This document shows, piece by piece, positions 43,433 through 54,113 of a stretch of 64,000 nt of DNA. Every line of letters starts with the position of its first letter. Position 1 is the first letter of the stretch. A model generated the notes under the pieces. The model was not told the DNA's origin, made no database searches, and saw only the letters and a program-made list of their open reading frames with translations. The position numbers and the translations under genes are program-made. Source of the DNA: Paenibacillus polygoni. Lineage in GTDB: Bacteria; Bacillota; Bacilli; Paenibacillales; Paenibacillaceae. The DNA lies in NCBI RefSeq assembly GCF_030263935.1, contig NZ_CP127162.1:1125501-1189500 (forward strand), written 5' to 3'.

Positions 43433-44326
43433 GTGGATATTCATACAAAACACACACAAAGTAGACCTGCACATAACGATCGTGCCCGCATGTTAATTTC
43501 TTGTCCTGATGCTCCGGGTATTGTTGCTGCGGTTTCAAAATTTTTGTTCGATCACGGAGCAAATATCATTCAATCCGATCAGTACTCGATGAATCCGGAC
43601 GGAGGCATGTTCTTTATGCGGGTGGAGTTTGATCTTCCGCAGTTGTCTAGTCGCTTACCTGAGATGGAAGCGGACTTTAGTGCTGTAGCTGAACAGTTCC
43701 AAATGGAGTGGTATATTTCCGATGTCTCAAGACGTAAGAAACTTGCCATTTTTGTCTCCAAAGAAGATCACTGTCTTGTTGAGCTTTTGTGGCAGTGGCA
43801 AGCGGGAGACCTTGATGCAGAGATCGGTCTTGTCGTAAGTAACCATCCAGACATGAAGGATTACGTAGAATCCTTTGGTATTCCGTATCATCATATTCCA
43901 GTTACCCCTGATACGAAGAAAGAGGCTGAGAAGCGTCAGCTTGAAGTGATTGGCGAAGACATTGATGTCATTATTCTGGCTCGTTATATGCAGATTATAT
44001 CGCCAACGTTTATCGAACATTACCGGAATCGTATTATTAATATCCATCACTCCTTCTTGCCGGCCTTTGTGGGCGGTAAGCCTTATGCTCAAGCTTATGA
44101 CCGCGGTGTAAAACTCATTGGAGCAACCGCACACTATGTGACGGAAGAACTCGATGGAGGTCCCATTATTGAGCAGGACGTGGGACGTGTAAGTCATCGG
44201 GATGATGTTCCTGAGCTAAAAAGAATTGGACGTACTATCGAACGTGTTGTACTTGCTCGTGCTGTAAAATGGCATGTGGAAGACCGGATCCTCGTTCATG
44301 AGAACAAGACGGTAGTCTTTAACTAA
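43433..44326 (+). CDS. purU: formyltetrahydrofolate deformylase
   Basis: 297 residues. Hydrolyses 10-formyl-THF to THF and formate, balancing one-carbon pools. N-terminal ACT domain (LISCPDAPGIVAAVSKFLFD, about 19-95) and a C-terminal formyltransferase-like domain with the catalytic HHSFLPAFVGGKPYAQAYDR and HYVTEELDGGPIIEQD. Starts at GTG with GGGGGAGGAAG about nine bases upstream. It sits just after nfo, probably in the same transcript, and ends at a terminator. Confidence 0.94.
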   Translation: MDIHTKHTQSRPAHNDRARMLISCPDAPGIVAAVSKFLFDHGANIIQSDQYSMNPDGGMFFMRVEFDLPQLSSRLPEMEADFSAVAEQFQMEWYISDVSRRKKLAIFVSKEDHCLVELLWQWQAGDLDAEIGLVVSNHPDMKDYVESFGIPYHHIPVTPDTKKEAEKRQLEVIGEDIDVIILARYMQIISPTFIEHYRNRIINIHHSFLPAFVGGKPYAQAYDRGVKLIGATAHYVTEELDGGPIIEQDVGRVSHRDDVPELKRIGRTIERVVLARAVKWHVEDRILVHENKTVVFN

Positions 44327-44368
44327 TAGAAATAACAAACGATTGTTTCTTATATTAGGATAGGCAAA

Positions 44369-44405
44369 AAACTGTTCCCTAACTTATTAGGGGACAGTTT
44401 TTTTA
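44369..44405 (+). terminator. terminator after purU
   Basis: AAAACTGTTCCCTAA and TTAGGGGACAGTTTT form a stem, then T run. Confidence 0.88.
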
Positions 44406-44814
44406 TTTAATTTGGCACAATAAACCAGATCAAATCAATTTAGTTGGAAAATTATTGATGTTTTAAAGAGTCCCTATAAGTCTAAGAGTATATAATAGGG
44501 ATGGTAGGGATGGCATTTTGTGTGGAATCATCGCCTTTTTTGTAGAAGTATCCTGCTTTTTAATTAGGTATGCTTTTCCTTGCCTAGGAGATACTTGGGT
44601 GGGTGCCTTATATGATTTTTTATGTATTGAACAAGAAGGCTATGGAAAAATGATGTATGAGGTGTTACAATACTATTGAATAAGTCAAATTGAAACATTC
44701 AAGCGGATTAACTTGCATACAAAAGTATTTTTCTTTTAGCGGGTACCAATCCCTGAGCGTAAGTCCGTTTGCTTATCCTGACATCTTTTTTTGAGATTAT
44801 GAGGAGGATGAAAC
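44406..44814. other. intergenic region upstream of tkt
   Basis: No gene. It must hold the transketolase promoter and a leader; TATAAT-like sequence occurs near 44488 without a good -35. I see no known riboswitch. Confidence 0.35.
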
Positions 44815-46866
44815 ATGACTGATCAACAAACTAAAGACCAAAGCATTAACAAAGATGAGAATCAAACAATCGATAATTTGTCTATTACTACTGTTCGTAC
44901 CTTGGCAATCGACGCAATTGAGAAAGCGAAATCGGGACACCCAGGTATGCCGATGGGCTCTGCACCAATGGGCTATCAATTGTTTGCCAAAACGATGAAT
45001 CATAACCCGGAAAATCCAACTTGGATCAACCGTGACCGTTTTGTTCTGTCCGCAGGACATGGATCTATGCTGCTTTACAGCTTACTGCACCTGAGCGGTT
45101 ATGATCTTCCGATGGAAGAGATTAAACAATTCCGTCAATGGGGAAGCCTGACTCCAGGACACCCTGAGTTCGGACACACTGCTGGTGTGGATGCAACAAC
45201 AGGTCCGCTTGGACAAGGGATCGCAATGGCAGTAGGTATGGCAATGGCTGAAGCTCAGCTCGGAGCTACTTACAATAAAGATAACTTCAACGTGGTTGAC
45301 CACTATACTTACGCAATTTGCGGTGATGGTGACCTTATGGAAGGTGTTTCTCACGAAGCAGCATCCCTGGCATCTCACTTGAAACTGGGTAAACTTGTGG
45401 TTCTTTATGATTCCAACGATATTTCCCTTGATGGTAAGCTGAACCTTTCCTTCTCTGAAAGCGTTCAAAAACGTTTTGAAGGATACGGCTGGCACGTGCT
45501 TCGCGTAGAAGATGGTAACGATCTTCCTGCGATCGAAAAAGCAATTAAAGAAGCACAAGCAGTATCAGATCGTCCAACTCTGATCGAAGTGAAAACAGTG
45601 ATCGGTTACGGTAGCCCGAACAAACAAGGTAAAGGCGGCCATGGCGGTACTCACGGTTCCCCACTAGGTGCTGACGAAACAAAACTTACAAAAGAATATT
45701 ACAAATGGGTATATGAAGAAGATTTCTTCGTTCCAGATGAAGTACGTGCTCATTTTGCAAAAGTGAAAGAACGCGGAGTAGAAGCAAACAAAGCTTGGGA
45801 AGCTAAATTTGCAGAGTACAAAAAAGCATACCCTGAACTTGCTGCTCAGTTCGAAACAGCAATTAGCGGCGGACTTCCTGAAGGTTGGGATCGTGACTTG
45901 CCGAAATACAGCGTGGAAGACAAAGCAGTATCTACTCGCGTAGCTTCCGGTAACGCACTGAACGGTCTTGCTCACAATGTACCTAACCTCACTGGTGGAT
46001 CTGCTGACCTTGAAAGTTCAACAATGACTCACTTGAACGATCTTGCTCAGTTCACTCCTGCGGATTATTCCGGCCGTAACATCTACTTTGGTGTTCGTGA
46101 ATTCGGTATGGCTGCTGCAATGAACGGTATGGCGCTGCACAGCGGTGTGAAAGTATTCGGCGGTACATTCTTCGTATTTACCGATTACCTGCGTCCAGCA
46201 GTTCGTCTGTCCTCTATCATGAAACTGCCAGTAACTTATGTACTGACTCATGACAGTATTGCAGTAGGTGAAGATGGTCCTACGCATGAACCAATTGAAC
46301 AACTGGCTTCCCTGCGCATCATTCCAGGTCTTACTGTTATTCGTCCAGCGGATGCTAACGAAACTTCTGCAGCATGGGCTTATGCAGTGGAAAACACTTC
46401 GAATCCGGTAGCGCTTGTTCTTACTCGTCAAAACTTGCCAATTCTTGCAGGTACCGTAGAAGGCGCTCGTGAAGGAATCAAACGTGGTGCTTATGTCGTA
46501 TCTGATGCGAAGAATGGTAAAGCAACTGCACAAATTATCGCAACAGGTTCTGAAGTTCAACTTGCAGTAAAAGCACAAGAGGCTCTTGCTGAAGAAGGTA
46601 TTCACGTACGTGTTATCAGTATGCCAAGCTGGGATCTGTTCGAAAAACAAGATAAAGCATATAAAGATTCCGTTCTGCTTCCAGATGTGAAAGCACGTCT
46701 TGCAGTAGAAATGGCTCATCCAATGGGCTGGGAAAAATATGTGGGTGATGCTGGTGATATTCTCGGCATTTCTACGTTCGGTGCATCTGCGCCTGGCGAC
46801 ACTGTAATTAAAGAATATGGCTTCACAGTAGAAAATGTAGTTAGCCGCGTTAAAGCGCTTCTGTAG
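44815..46866 (+). CDS. tkt: transketolase
   Basis: 683-residue thiamine-diphosphate enzyme of the pentose phosphate pathway, moving two-carbon units between sugar phosphates. N-terminal His-containing [15 protein letters not shown], ThDP motif [14 protein letters not shown]...N, the GPLGQG loop, and the C-terminal pyrimidine-domain Glu within [18 protein letters not shown]. It is full length. Codon use is strongly biased (many AAC, CGT, GAA, ACT), in line with high expression, which also creates long antisense shadow frames. Ribosome site AGGAGGATG before the ATG. Confidence 0.97.
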   Translation: MTDQQTKDQSINKDENQTIDNLSITTVRTLAIDAIEKAKSGHPGMPMGSAPMGYQLFAKTMNHNPENPTWINRDRFVLSAGHGSMLLYSLLHLSGYDLPMEEIKQFRQWGSLTPGHPEFGHTAGVDATTGPLGQGIAMAVGMAMAEAQLGATYNKDNFNVVDHYTYAICGDGDLMEGVSHEAASLASHLKLGKLVVLYDSNDISLDGKLNLSFSESVQKRFEGYGWHVLRVEDGNDLPAIEKAIKEAQAVSDRPTLIEVKTVIGYGSPNKQGKGGHGGTHGSPLGADETKLTKEYYKWVYEEDFFVPDEVRAHFAKVKERGVEANKAWEAKFAEYKKAYPELAAQFETAISGGLPEGWDRDLPKYSVEDKAVSTRVASGNALNGLAHNVPNLTGGSADLESSTMTHLNDLAQFTPADYSGRNIYFGVREFGMAAAMNGMALHSGVKVFGGTFFVFTDYLRPAVRLSSIMKLPVTYVLTHDSIAVGEDGPTHEPIEQLASLRIIPGLTVIRPADANETSAAWAYAVENTSNPVALVLTRQNLPILAGTVEGAREGIKRGAYVVSDAKNGKATAQIIATGSEVQLAVKAQEALAEEGIHVRVISMPSWDLFEKQDKAYKDSVLLPDVKARLAVEMAHPMGWEKYVGDAGDILGISTFGASAPGDTVIKEYGFTVENVVSRVKALL

Positions 46867-46888
46867 TTCTATTGTACCCATATCAAAA

Positions 46889-46931
46889 CAAAAAAGGGTG
46901 AAGCAGCCGACTTGGCGCTTTACCCTTTTTC
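46889..46931. terminator. bidirectional terminator after tkt
   Basis: AAAAAGGGT and ACCCTTTTT flank an inner GC-rich hairpin; T-rich on both sides. It serves tkt and the convergent dehydrogenase. Confidence 0.8.
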
Positions 46932-46944
46932 ATTCTATCTCGAT

Positions 46945-47844
46945 CTATGCAAGCGGCTTGCCGTTAATCTGCTGTTCTATATAAGCTTCGTAGATTTTTA
47001 CGACAGCTGATAAGTCTTCATCACCGTACCCTTTAGCGGCACCAGACTGGAACATGCTTTTTGCCAGATTCAGCATAGGGGCAGGCACGCCAGTATTGTC
47101 TGTCAGAGATGACGCAAGTTTTAAATCTTTGAGCATAAGAGCGAGGGAAAATTGATTCGTAAAATCATGGTCAATGATTTTGCGGCCTTTCAGTTCAGCT
47201 GCTTTACTGCCGGCAGAACCCAACTTCACAAGATCCAGGAATGCATCGGCAGGAATGCCTGATTTTGAAGCAATAGCAAATCCTTCTGCCAGTGCTACAT
47301 TGTTAATCCCTACGATGGTATTATGGGCAAGCTTTGCTACGGCCCCATTTCCGTTTTCGCCCATAGGGATTACTTTTTGACCAAGTGTATTAAATACATC
47401 CATCTGACTTTCGATGGTTTCGGCATCACCGCCGACCATGAATACTAAAGAACCATCAATGGCTGCTGGTTTGCTGCCTGTAACAGGAGCATCCAAAAAA
47501 GAACAATCAAGTGCCGTAGCATCAGCTGCGAGTTTCTTGGCAAGGCCAGGGGAAATGGTACTGCAGTCGATAATCGTAGTACCGTCAATGACACCTGCAA
47601 AAATACCGTTCTCGCCATAATAAATATCATTGATGGATGCATCATTACTTACCATAGTTATAATTAGAGACTGACCGTGCGCAGCTTCTTTCGGCGTTTT
47701 GGCTGCTACAGCACCTTCGGCTACGAATGGGCTGCATTTTTCTGCAGTTCGGTTATATACGGTGACTTCATATCCTCTTTTAAGAAGGTTAGAAGCCATG
47801 GGACCACCCATCGTACCAAGTCCAAGTACAGCAATCTTTTTCAT
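46945..47844 (-). CDS. NAD(P)-dependent beta-hydroxyacid dehydrogenase
   Basis: 299 residues of the 3-hydroxyisobutyrate dehydrogenase family. Rossmann motif VLGLGTMGGPMASNLLKRG, family signature region DAPVTGSKPAAIDGSLVFMVGG, and catalytic Lys in AKLAHNTIVGINNVALAEG (the KLxxN pattern). RBS AAAGGTGAG upstream of the ATG. Substrate could be 3-hydroxyisobutyrate, tartronate semialdehyde, succinic semialdehyde or a related acid; the sequence alone does not settle this. It stands alone between tkt and pgi. Confidence 0.9.
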   Translation of the reverse strand: MKKIAVLGLGTMGGPMASNLLKRGYEVTVYNRTAEKCSPFVAEGAVAAKTPKEAAHGQSLIITMVSNDASINDIYYGENGIFAGVIDGTTIIDCSTISPGLAKKLAADATALDCSFLDAPVTGSKPAAIDGSLVFMVGGDAETIESQMDVFNTLGQKVIPMGENGNGAVAKLAHNTIVGINNVALAEGFAIASKSGIPADAFLDLVKLGSAGSKAAELKGRKIIDHDFTNQFSLALMLKDLKLASSLTDNTGVPAPMLNLAKSMFQSGAAKGYGDEDLSAVVKIYEAYIEQQINGKPLA

Positions 47845-48127
47845 GAATCATTCTCACCTTTCATTGTTTAAATCAAACGTTCTATAGGTTTTCATCATAT
47901 CATGGAGACGTAGAGCAAGCCAAAAGGCTAAACTGTGACGACAATAAGGCTTAAATGATTCGGTCAGCAATTCACCAAGCTTGTCACGTTATCGAAATTA
48001 AAGTATTCTATTTCATAAGTGAAGGCGCGGTAGTTAACAATAACGTATAAACCGGACAGCCATAAGACAAGCTTTCAAGTGAGAACTAATTCTCGCTAAT
48101 TCGAAAAATAGTGGAGGTTTTATAATC

Positions 48128-49483
48128 ATGGCTAAAAAAGTAACTTTTGATTACAGTAAAGCTCTTGAATTTGTAGGTCAACATGAAGTGGACTATTTGG
48201 CAGAGCCAATTCGTCTTGCTCACGAGCAACTTCACAATGGTACAGGTGCAGGTTCTGACTTCCTAGGATGGATTGATCTTCCTACAAACTATGACAAAGA
48301 AGAGTTCTCCCGCATTCAAAAAGCAGCTGCAAAAATCCAAAGCGACTCTGAAGTACTGATCGTCATCGGTATCGGCGGTTCTTACCTTGGTGCGCGTGCA
48401 GCAATTGAAATGTTGACTCATTCTTTCTACAATGAGCTGCCAAAAGAAAAACGTAAAACTCCAGAAATCTATTTCGCAGGTAATAACATTAGCTCTACAT
48501 ATGTAAATCATCTGCTTGAGCTGGTTGAAGGAAAAGACTTCTCTGTCAATGTAATCTCTAAATCCGGTACTACAACGGAGCCAGCGATTGCATTCCGTAT
48601 CTTCCGTGCTGCACTGGAGAAAAAATATGGTAAAGAAGAAGCTCGCAAACGTATTTACGCAACAACAGATAAAGCACGCGGTGCACTGAAAAAACTTGCA
48701 ACGGAAGAAGGTTATGAGTCCTTCATTATTCCTGATGATGTAGGTGGTCGTTATTCTGTACTTACAGCAGTAGGACTTCTGCCTATCGCTACAGCAGGTA
48801 TTAACATTGAAGAAATGATGCAAGGTGCAGCAGATGCTTCCAAAGAATTTGCTAACCCGAATGTTGCAGAAAACCAAAGTTATCAGTACGCTGCAGTGCG
48901 TAATGCTCTGTATCGTAAAGGTAAAGGAACAGAAATCTTGGTAAACTACGAGCCATCCTTGCACTTTGTATCCGAATGGTGGAAACAGTTGTTTGGTGAA
49001 AGTGAAGGAAAAGACTTCAAAGGAATCTATCCTGCTTCCGTTGATTTCTCAACAGACCTTCACTCCATGGGACAATTCATTCAAGAAGGAAGCCGTAACA
49101 TTTTTGAAACGGTTATCCAAGTGGAAGAAGTGCCAAGCCACATCTCCATTGAAGCAGATCCAGACGATCTAGATGGACTGAACTTCCTTGAAGGGAAAAC
49201 AATGGACTTTGTTAATAAAAAAGCATTCCAAGGTACGCTTCTGGCCCACACAGATGGTCAAGTGCCGAATCTTATTGTAAATGTTCCAGATATGTCTCCA
49301 TATTCTTTCGGATATCTGGTATACTTCTTTGAAAAAGCATGCGGAATCAGTGGATACCTGATGGGTGTTAATCCATTTGACCAACCGGGTGTAGAAGCTT
49401 ACAAAAAGAATATGTTCGCTCTTCTGGGTAAACCAGGTTATGAAGAAGAAAAAGCAAAACTTGAAGCTAGACTTACTGAATAA
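48128..49483 (+). CDS. pgi: glucose-6-phosphate isomerase
   Basis: 451 residues, the short Bacillales form. Interconverts glucose-6-P and fructose-6-P. Motifs are [44 protein letters not shown], and the C-terminal [22 protein letters not shown] with the conserved family signature. Biased codon use suggests high expression, as with tkt. RBS AGTGGAGG before the ATG. Confidence 0.97.
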   Translation: MAKKVTFDYSKALEFVGQHEVDYLAEPIRLAHEQLHNGTGAGSDFLGWIDLPTNYDKEEFSRIQKAAAKIQSDSEVLIVIGIGGSYLGARAAIEMLTHSFYNELPKEKRKTPEIYFAGNNISSTYVNHLLELVEGKDFSVNVISKSGTTTEPAIAFRIFRAALEKKYGKEEARKRIYATTDKARGALKKLATEEGYESFIIPDDVGGRYSVLTAVGLLPIATAGINIEEMMQGAADASKEFANPNVAENQSYQYAAVRNALYRKGKGTEILVNYEPSLHFVSEWWKQLFGESEGKDFKGIYPASVDFSTDLHSMGQFIQEGSRNIFETVIQVEEVPSHISIEADPDDLDGLNFLEGKTMDFVNKKAFQGTLLAHTDGQVPNLIVNVPDMSPYSFGYLVYFFEKACGISGYLMGVNPFDQPGVEAYKKNMFALLGKPGYEEEKAKLEARLTE

Positions 49484-49569
49484 ATAATGAATGATCTGTT
49501 AAAGATCAGAAGTTATCTGTTTCATAAATAGAGAAATACAATCAAGCTTCCGCCGGTTGTTTGATCATA

Positions 49570-49608
49570 AGAAGCAGTTCACCCGCATTTGGATGGACTG
49601 CTTTCTTA
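49570..49608 (+). terminator. terminator after pgi
   Basis: AAGAAGCAGTTCACCC and GGATGGACTGCTTTCTT pair with small irregularities, then T-rich sequence. Confidence 0.6.
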
Positions 49609-49684
49609 CAAATATAAACCCTATTACATCTAAGAATAGAACACCTCCAGGTGTTTTCTTCACATATAGAAAGGTAAGAGAGCA

Positions 49685-50317
49685 ATGATTGAGCAGTACA
49701 GAACCGTTCGAGCAGCGGGGAACAAGGAAATTGTAATTAAGAAATCTCGATTTATTGGTTATGTTATGCCTGTACAAAATGAGGAAGAAGCGATCCAATT
49801 TATTGAAGATATTAAGAAAAAACATTGGAATGCCACTCATAATTGTTCAGCATATATGATTGGTGAACGGGATGAGATTCAGAAGCAGTCTGATGATGGA
49901 GAGCCAAGCGGGACCGCAGGGAAACCTATTTTGGAGGTGATCAAAAATCAGGGACTGAAAAATGTCGCTATCGTGGTAACAAGATATTTTGGCGGTATTA
50001 TGCTGGGTGCCGGGGGACTGATTCGCGCTTATACGGATGGAGCAGTTGCTGCGATTGAGGCTGGAGAAGCGATTACAAAAGTGCTTCACCGCGAAGTTTT
50101 CGTAGAACTGGATTACACTTGGCTGGGAAAAGTGGAAAACGAGCTGAGAAACAGGCAGGTTCGCATGGGAGAGACTACATTTACTGACAAAGTCAAGCTG
50201 ACATGTCTGCCGGTAGATCGAGAAGCAGAGCGATTCATCGAGTTTATGACAGATCTAACACAAGGTCAATCTGTGATCACGGAGGGACAGCAGCTTTATT
50301 TTATTGAAGGAGAATAA
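49685..50317 (+). CDS. YigZ/IMPACT family protein
   Basis: 210 residues. The IMPACT/YigZ N-terminal domain is clear: KKSRFIGYVMPVQNEEEAIQ, ATHNCSAYMIG, QKQSDDGEPSGTAGKPILEV and VAIVVTRYFGGIMLGAGGLIRAY. The C terminus is the ferredoxin-like DUF1949 domain. Function is not established; the eukaryotic IMPACT relatives act on translation control. RBS AAAGGTAAGAG before the ATG. It is followed three bases later by a TetR regulator, apparently one operon. Confidence 0.92.
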   Translation: MIEQYRTVRAAGNKEIVIKKSRFIGYVMPVQNEEEAIQFIEDIKKKHWNATHNCSAYMIGERDEIQKQSDDGEPSGTAGKPILEVIKNQGLKNVAIVVTRYFGGIMLGAGGLIRAYTDGAVAAIEAGEAITKVLHREVFVELDYTWLGKVENELRNRQVRMGETTFTDKVKLTCLPVDREAERFIEFMTDLTQGQSVITEGQQLYFIEGE

Positions 50318-50320
50318 GAT

Positions 50321-50902
50321 ATGGCTAGAAGAGCAGTGGAGCAGGAATTGTCGAGAGAACGAATTTTAGAAGCAGCCAGGCATTTGTTCGTTACAAAAGG
50401 ATATCGATCTATTTCAATGCGCAGTATTGGACAGCATCTAGGATACAGTCACGGCTCTTTATATTATCATTTCAAGGAAAAAGCAGAATTGTTTTATGCC
50501 ATCGTAGTCGAAGATTTTAATCATTTGGGGCAGCTGCTCCTGCAGGCCATGGCTAGAAGTTCTAAAGATGGACTTACAAAACCAGAGCATGTCATGATGG
50601 AATTTATACGCTTTGGTCTGCAAAATCCCTATCAATATGAAATTATGTTTATGATAAGGGACGAAGAATTGCTTGCTTATTGCCGGGCAGAACAGAATCG
50701 TTGTTATGAATTATTCGCCACCATTATCCGTCATCATATGAACCACAAAAACTACACAAACGAAGAACGGATCCAATTACCCCACAGTTTATTTTTATCC
50801 ATTCACGGATTCATCTCTTATTACATCCAAGACCGCTTGCCATTTGAAGAAGTCAGGGCTGAAGCAGCTTCACATGTAAGCATCATGTGCAGTCGTCTGT
50901 AG
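50321..50902 (+). CDS. TetR/AcrR-family regulator
   Basis: 193 residues. The N-terminal helix-turn-helix reads RERILEAARHLFVTKGYRSI then SMRSIGQHLGYSHGSLYYHF (about 13-55). The C-terminal helical ligand domain resembles the TetR_C_33 type seen in WHG-domain regulators. Its ribosome site AAGGAG lies inside the yigZ coding end. It is likely expressed with yigZ; target and ligand are unknown. Confidence 0.9.
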   Translation: MARRAVEQELSRERILEAARHLFVTKGYRSISMRSIGQHLGYSHGSLYYHFKEKAELFYAIVVEDFNHLGQLLLQAMARSSKDGLTKPEHVMMEFIRFGLQNPYQYEIMFMIRDEELLAYCRAEQNRCYELFATIIRHHMNHKNYTNEERIQLPHSLFLSIHGFISYYIQDRLPFEEVRAEAASHVSIMCSRL

Positions 50903-51117
50903 ACCCCCTTCTTTTGGTATACGCCAACACCACGTCGTGCTTACATACTTCAAAGCGGTAAACTATCATAACGTTACAATATCATAACGGTGATCTACGA
51001 AAGTGTTATCTGAACAACTAAGAGAAACGATTGACGAAATCCCCCTATATTTGGTAAAGTATCAAATAAAGTAAATCCTATCTAAATAATAGGAAATATG
51101 TGATGGGGGATGGCGTC

Positions 51118-52185
51118 ATGCATGTGGAAGTCCGTGGTCTAAACAAACATTTTGGCAATTTTCATGCAGTTAAAGATGTTTCTTTTGATATAAAAAAAGG
51201 TCACCTCATTGGTTTACTCGGTCCAAGTGGAGGAGGCAAAACTTCCATACTACGTATCTTGGCAGGGCTTGAAAATCCCGATGCGGGTGAGATTCGCTTG
51301 CATGGACAGCTAGTTAACCATCTTCCGCCCCAAGAACGGGGAATTGGATTTGTCTTTCAAAACTATGCGTTATTTAAACATATGACCGTATTTGATAATA
51401 TCGCGTTTGGACTTAAGGTAAAGAAGCAATCCAAATCGCAGATCCAAGATCGGGTCATGGAACTTGTTGAACTGACAGGGCTCAGCGGCTTTGAGAAAAG
51501 ATATCCACACCAGTTATCCGGAGGACAAAGACAGCGGGTTGCGTTTGCAAGAGCACTTGCTCCTGAACCACAGCTTCTGCTGCTGGATGAACCCTTCGCT
51601 GCAATTGATGCCAAGATTCGGCACGAGCTAAGATCATGGCTGCGGGAACTCATAGAGCGGGTAGGTATTACCTCGATCTTTGTTACGCACGATCAGGACG
51701 AAGCGATTGAAGTTGCTGATGAAATTATGATTATAAACGCAGGAGCGCTCGAGCAAAAAGGGACTCCTTGGGACATATATAAACAACCGGAAACCCCTTT
51801 TGTAGCCTCTTTTATTGGTGAATCGACGATTGTTGAGCATGCACGGGAACTAAAAGGGTTTGACAAGTTAACAGGTTCTGCTGTTGAAGCGAAGGCTCTG
51901 ATTCGCCCTGAATACATTGAGGTAGGCTCAGAACATGAATTCACCTTGCTTTCGGCTACCGAAAAGGGAAAGGTTCGTGCCTTGCACTTCCGCGGCAGTG
52001 AATGGCTTGTTGAAGTCGTGGTCGGGAATAACAAGTTAATCACGTATCGTTCGTTAGAAAAAGAAACACTATCGGTAGGTCAAGAAGTGCGAGTCCTTGT
52101 TCACAGGGCTTATCTTTTTAATGATCATGAGAACTGGATGGTTGAGAATCACCTGAAGAGTGATCCGATGCCCGTATCTATATAG
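51118..52185 (+). CDS. CysA-like sulfate/molybdate-type ABC ATPase (orphan)
   Basis: About 355 residues. Walker A GPSGGGKTSILRILAG (about 34), Q-loop FQNYALFKHMTVFDNIAFGL, signature [15 protein letters not shown], Walker B LLLLDEPFAAID, His-loop FVTHDQDEA, and a C-terminal TOBE-like regulatory domain (LIRPEYIEVGSE...GKVRALHFRGSEW). The layout is that of CysA, the sulfate importer ATPase. No cysT, cysW or sulfate-binding gene lies next to it. ATG at 51118 is favoured over a GTG at 51100. Confidence 0.87.
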   Translation: MHVEVRGLNKHFGNFHAVKDVSFDIKKGHLIGLLGPSGGGKTSILRILAGLENPDAGEIRLHGQLVNHLPPQERGIGFVFQNYALFKHMTVFDNIAFGLKVKKQSKSQIQDRVMELVELTGLSGFEKRYPHQLSGGQRQRVAFARALAPEPQLLLLDEPFAAIDAKIRHELRSWLRELIERVGITSIFVTHDQDEAIEVADEIMIINAGALEQKGTPWDIYKQPETPFVASFIGESTIVEHARELKGFDKLTGSAVEAKALIRPEYIEVGSEHEFTLLSATEKGKVRALHFRGSEWLVEVVVGNNKLITYRSLEKETLSVGQEVRVLVHRAYLFNDHENWMVENHLKSDPMPVSI

Positions 52186-52199
52186 GGAAATTCACTTAT

Positions 52200-52232
52200 A
52201 CCCTGAACGTTAACTGACGTGCGGGGTTTTTT
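52200..52232 (+). terminator. terminator after ABC ATPase
   Basis: ACCC...ACGT and ACGT..GGGGT form an interrupted stem, then six T. Confidence 0.55.
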
Positions 52233-52343
52233 ATTGTGTGTTTTATTAGTTTTGCTTTTTAGATGAACCTTGTTTATACTACATTCATATTATTAGCGAG
52301 GATACCTTAATGCTATTTATGCATCAGGAGGATAACAACGAGA

Positions 52344-53951
52344 ATGAAATATTCAAATTGGTTTCGAAATATGTTGCCGCTTCTTCTTATCTTAGGGTTA
52401 CTGCTGACCGCATGTGACAACCAAGAAGATCAGACGAAAGCGGGAGACGCTGGCAATGAAATAACAGATAAGGTTAGCTCACCTGTACAGGGCGGCAGTA
52501 TCAATATCGCCGTACAAGATGATCCGAAGATAATGAATCCCTTAATAGCGACAGATCGGATTACGCTTACCGTGAACCAGTCGCTCTATGCGCCGCTATT
52601 TTACATGGACAATGGGAAGAAAGTGTATGCGTTGGCCGAGCGTGCATATGCTTCAAAAGACTATAAAACGTATTTTATCAAGCTGAGAGAAGGACTTACA
52701 TGGCATGATGGAAAAGCCATTACGGCCGATGATATTGTGTTTACAGTCAATCAAATCATAGATGAGACTCAGAATAGTCCTTTTCGAAGTCAATATGTTT
52801 TTGATGGACAGCCTGTAAGGGTAGTAAAGATTGATGAGCTGACTGTCAAATTTGTACTGCCCGCAGCCACTCCTTCATTCGAAGGTGCACTACTGTATCT
52901 GTATCCGATTCCGAAGCATATCTATCAAGGCGAGAAAGATATCGCCCATAGTTCTAAAAACGATCATCCTATTGGGTCGGGTCCTTTTAAATATAAGGAA
53001 TACGCACCAGGTGAGCATCTAACTTTGGAGCGTTTTGAAGACTATTATGACGGAGCAGCCTATTTGGATACGATTTCGTATCAAATCATGGACCCGGATA
53101 CAGCCGATCAAGCACTTCGCGAGGGTGTTGTGCAGATGTCGCTGATTAATAACGATGAATATGAGACGCTGAGTGAATCAGGAGAATATAACCTCGTAAC
53201 TTATGCAGATGGACGTCTGCAGTACATGGTATTTAATATGAACACAGCAGCGATGAAAAAGAAAGAAGTCCGTGAAGCGATCGCCTATGCGTTGGACAAA
53301 GAAGAAATGATTCGAATCTCTTATCTGTCGAGCAGGTTCGCAGATCCTGCGTCTTCTATATTTACACCGGATACGTTGTATCATACTTCGGAAGTAAGGA
53401 CCTATGATTATAATCCAGAGAAGTCTAAGCAATTGCTCGAACAAGCAGATGTTTCAAATTTAAAAATCCGCCTTGCTTATGTAAAGTCCAGCAATACGCA
53501 AATGAATCAGGCTCTCTACATCCAGCAGAAACTAAAAAAGGTTGGAATTAAGGTCGAGCTAAAACCGATGGAAGCATCCGCGTATGAAAAAAAGAAATTA
53601 GATCAAAACAATACTGATTTTGAGCTTTCGCTTGCTGGATATATTCTCGGTCCAGATCCTGTCAGTTATGAGTCTCTCTATAAGAGTAGCGGGGTATATA
53701 ATGAATCACACGCGGAGAACAAAGACCTGGATACACTTTGGGAACGCGCCTCTGTAGAAGTGGATTCAGCTGTTCGTCAGAAGTTATATGTACAGATTCA
53801 GCAGAAGATTGCAAAAGAACTTCAGGTTTTGCCGATTGCTTATACAAAAAGTGTCATCGCAGTAAGTAAAGGTTATGGTGGTCTAGAGGAAGCGACTGCT
53901 CAGCCGATTGTACTCTTCCGTGATTTATCCAAAATTTATTTTATTAAATAA
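52344..53951 (+). CDS. oligopeptide-type ABC substrate-binding lipoprotein
   Basis: 535 residues, SBP family 5 (OppA/DppA-like). The lipobox is LLTACDN, then a linker and the typical SIDP-like start of the mature fold (SINIAVQDDPKIMNPLIATD), LREGLTWHDGKAITADDIVF, HPIGSGPFKYKEYAPG and the C-terminal TDFELSLAGYILGPDP. It would bind peptides or other oligomers outside the membrane. No permease or ATPase of that class is adjacent. CAGGAGGATAA before the ATG; strong terminator after. Confidence 0.9.
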   Translation: MKYSNWFRNMLPLLLILGLLLTACDNQEDQTKAGDAGNEITDKVSSPVQGGSINIAVQDDPKIMNPLIATDRITLTVNQSLYAPLFYMDNGKKVYALAERAYASKDYKTYFIKLREGLTWHDGKAITADDIVFTVNQIIDETQNSPFRSQYVFDGQPVRVVKIDELTVKFVLPAATPSFEGALLYLYPIPKHIYQGEKDIAHSSKNDHPIGSGPFKYKEYAPGEHLTLERFEDYYDGAAYLDTISYQIMDPDTADQALREGVVQMSLINNDEYETLSESGEYNLVTYADGRLQYMVFNMNTAAMKKKEVREAIAYALDKEEMIRISYLSSRFADPASSIFTPDTLYHTSEVRTYDYNPEKSKQLLEQADVSNLKIRLAYVKSSNTQMNQALYIQQKLKKVGIKVELKPMEASAYEKKKLDQNNTDFELSLAGYILGPDPVSYESLYKSSGVYNESHAENKDLDTLWERASVEVDSAVRQKLYVQIQQKIAKELQVLPIAYTKSVIAVSKGYGGLEEATAQPIVLFRDLSKIYFIK

Positions 53952-53958
53952 AAGAAGA

Positions 53959-53988
53959 GAAAACGACCGATGGAGGTCGTTTTTTTCT
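53959..53988 (+). terminator. terminator after substrate-binding protein
   Basis: AAAACGACC-GATGGA-GGTCGTTTT, then T run. Confidence 0.9.
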
Positions 53989-54113
53989 TTTGCAGACATG
54001 GGTTGGTCTTGAACAAGGGTTGAAAAAAGGTCTACAATAGAATCAATTTCATAATACCTTTAGTTGCTTGAGTCAGGATGATTACATTACCATGCGAAGA
54101 GGAGTGTTACCTC

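Noticed and set aside
46018..46881. 287-codon minus-strand open frame opposite tkt
   Set aside because: It lies wholly inside transketolase, whose strong codon bias removes stop codons from the opposite strand. The product is Cys-, His- and Thr-rich nonsense with no motif.
48263..48964. 233-codon minus-strand frame opposite pgi
   Set aside because: Same codon-bias shadow effect; no ribosome site and no recognisable domain.
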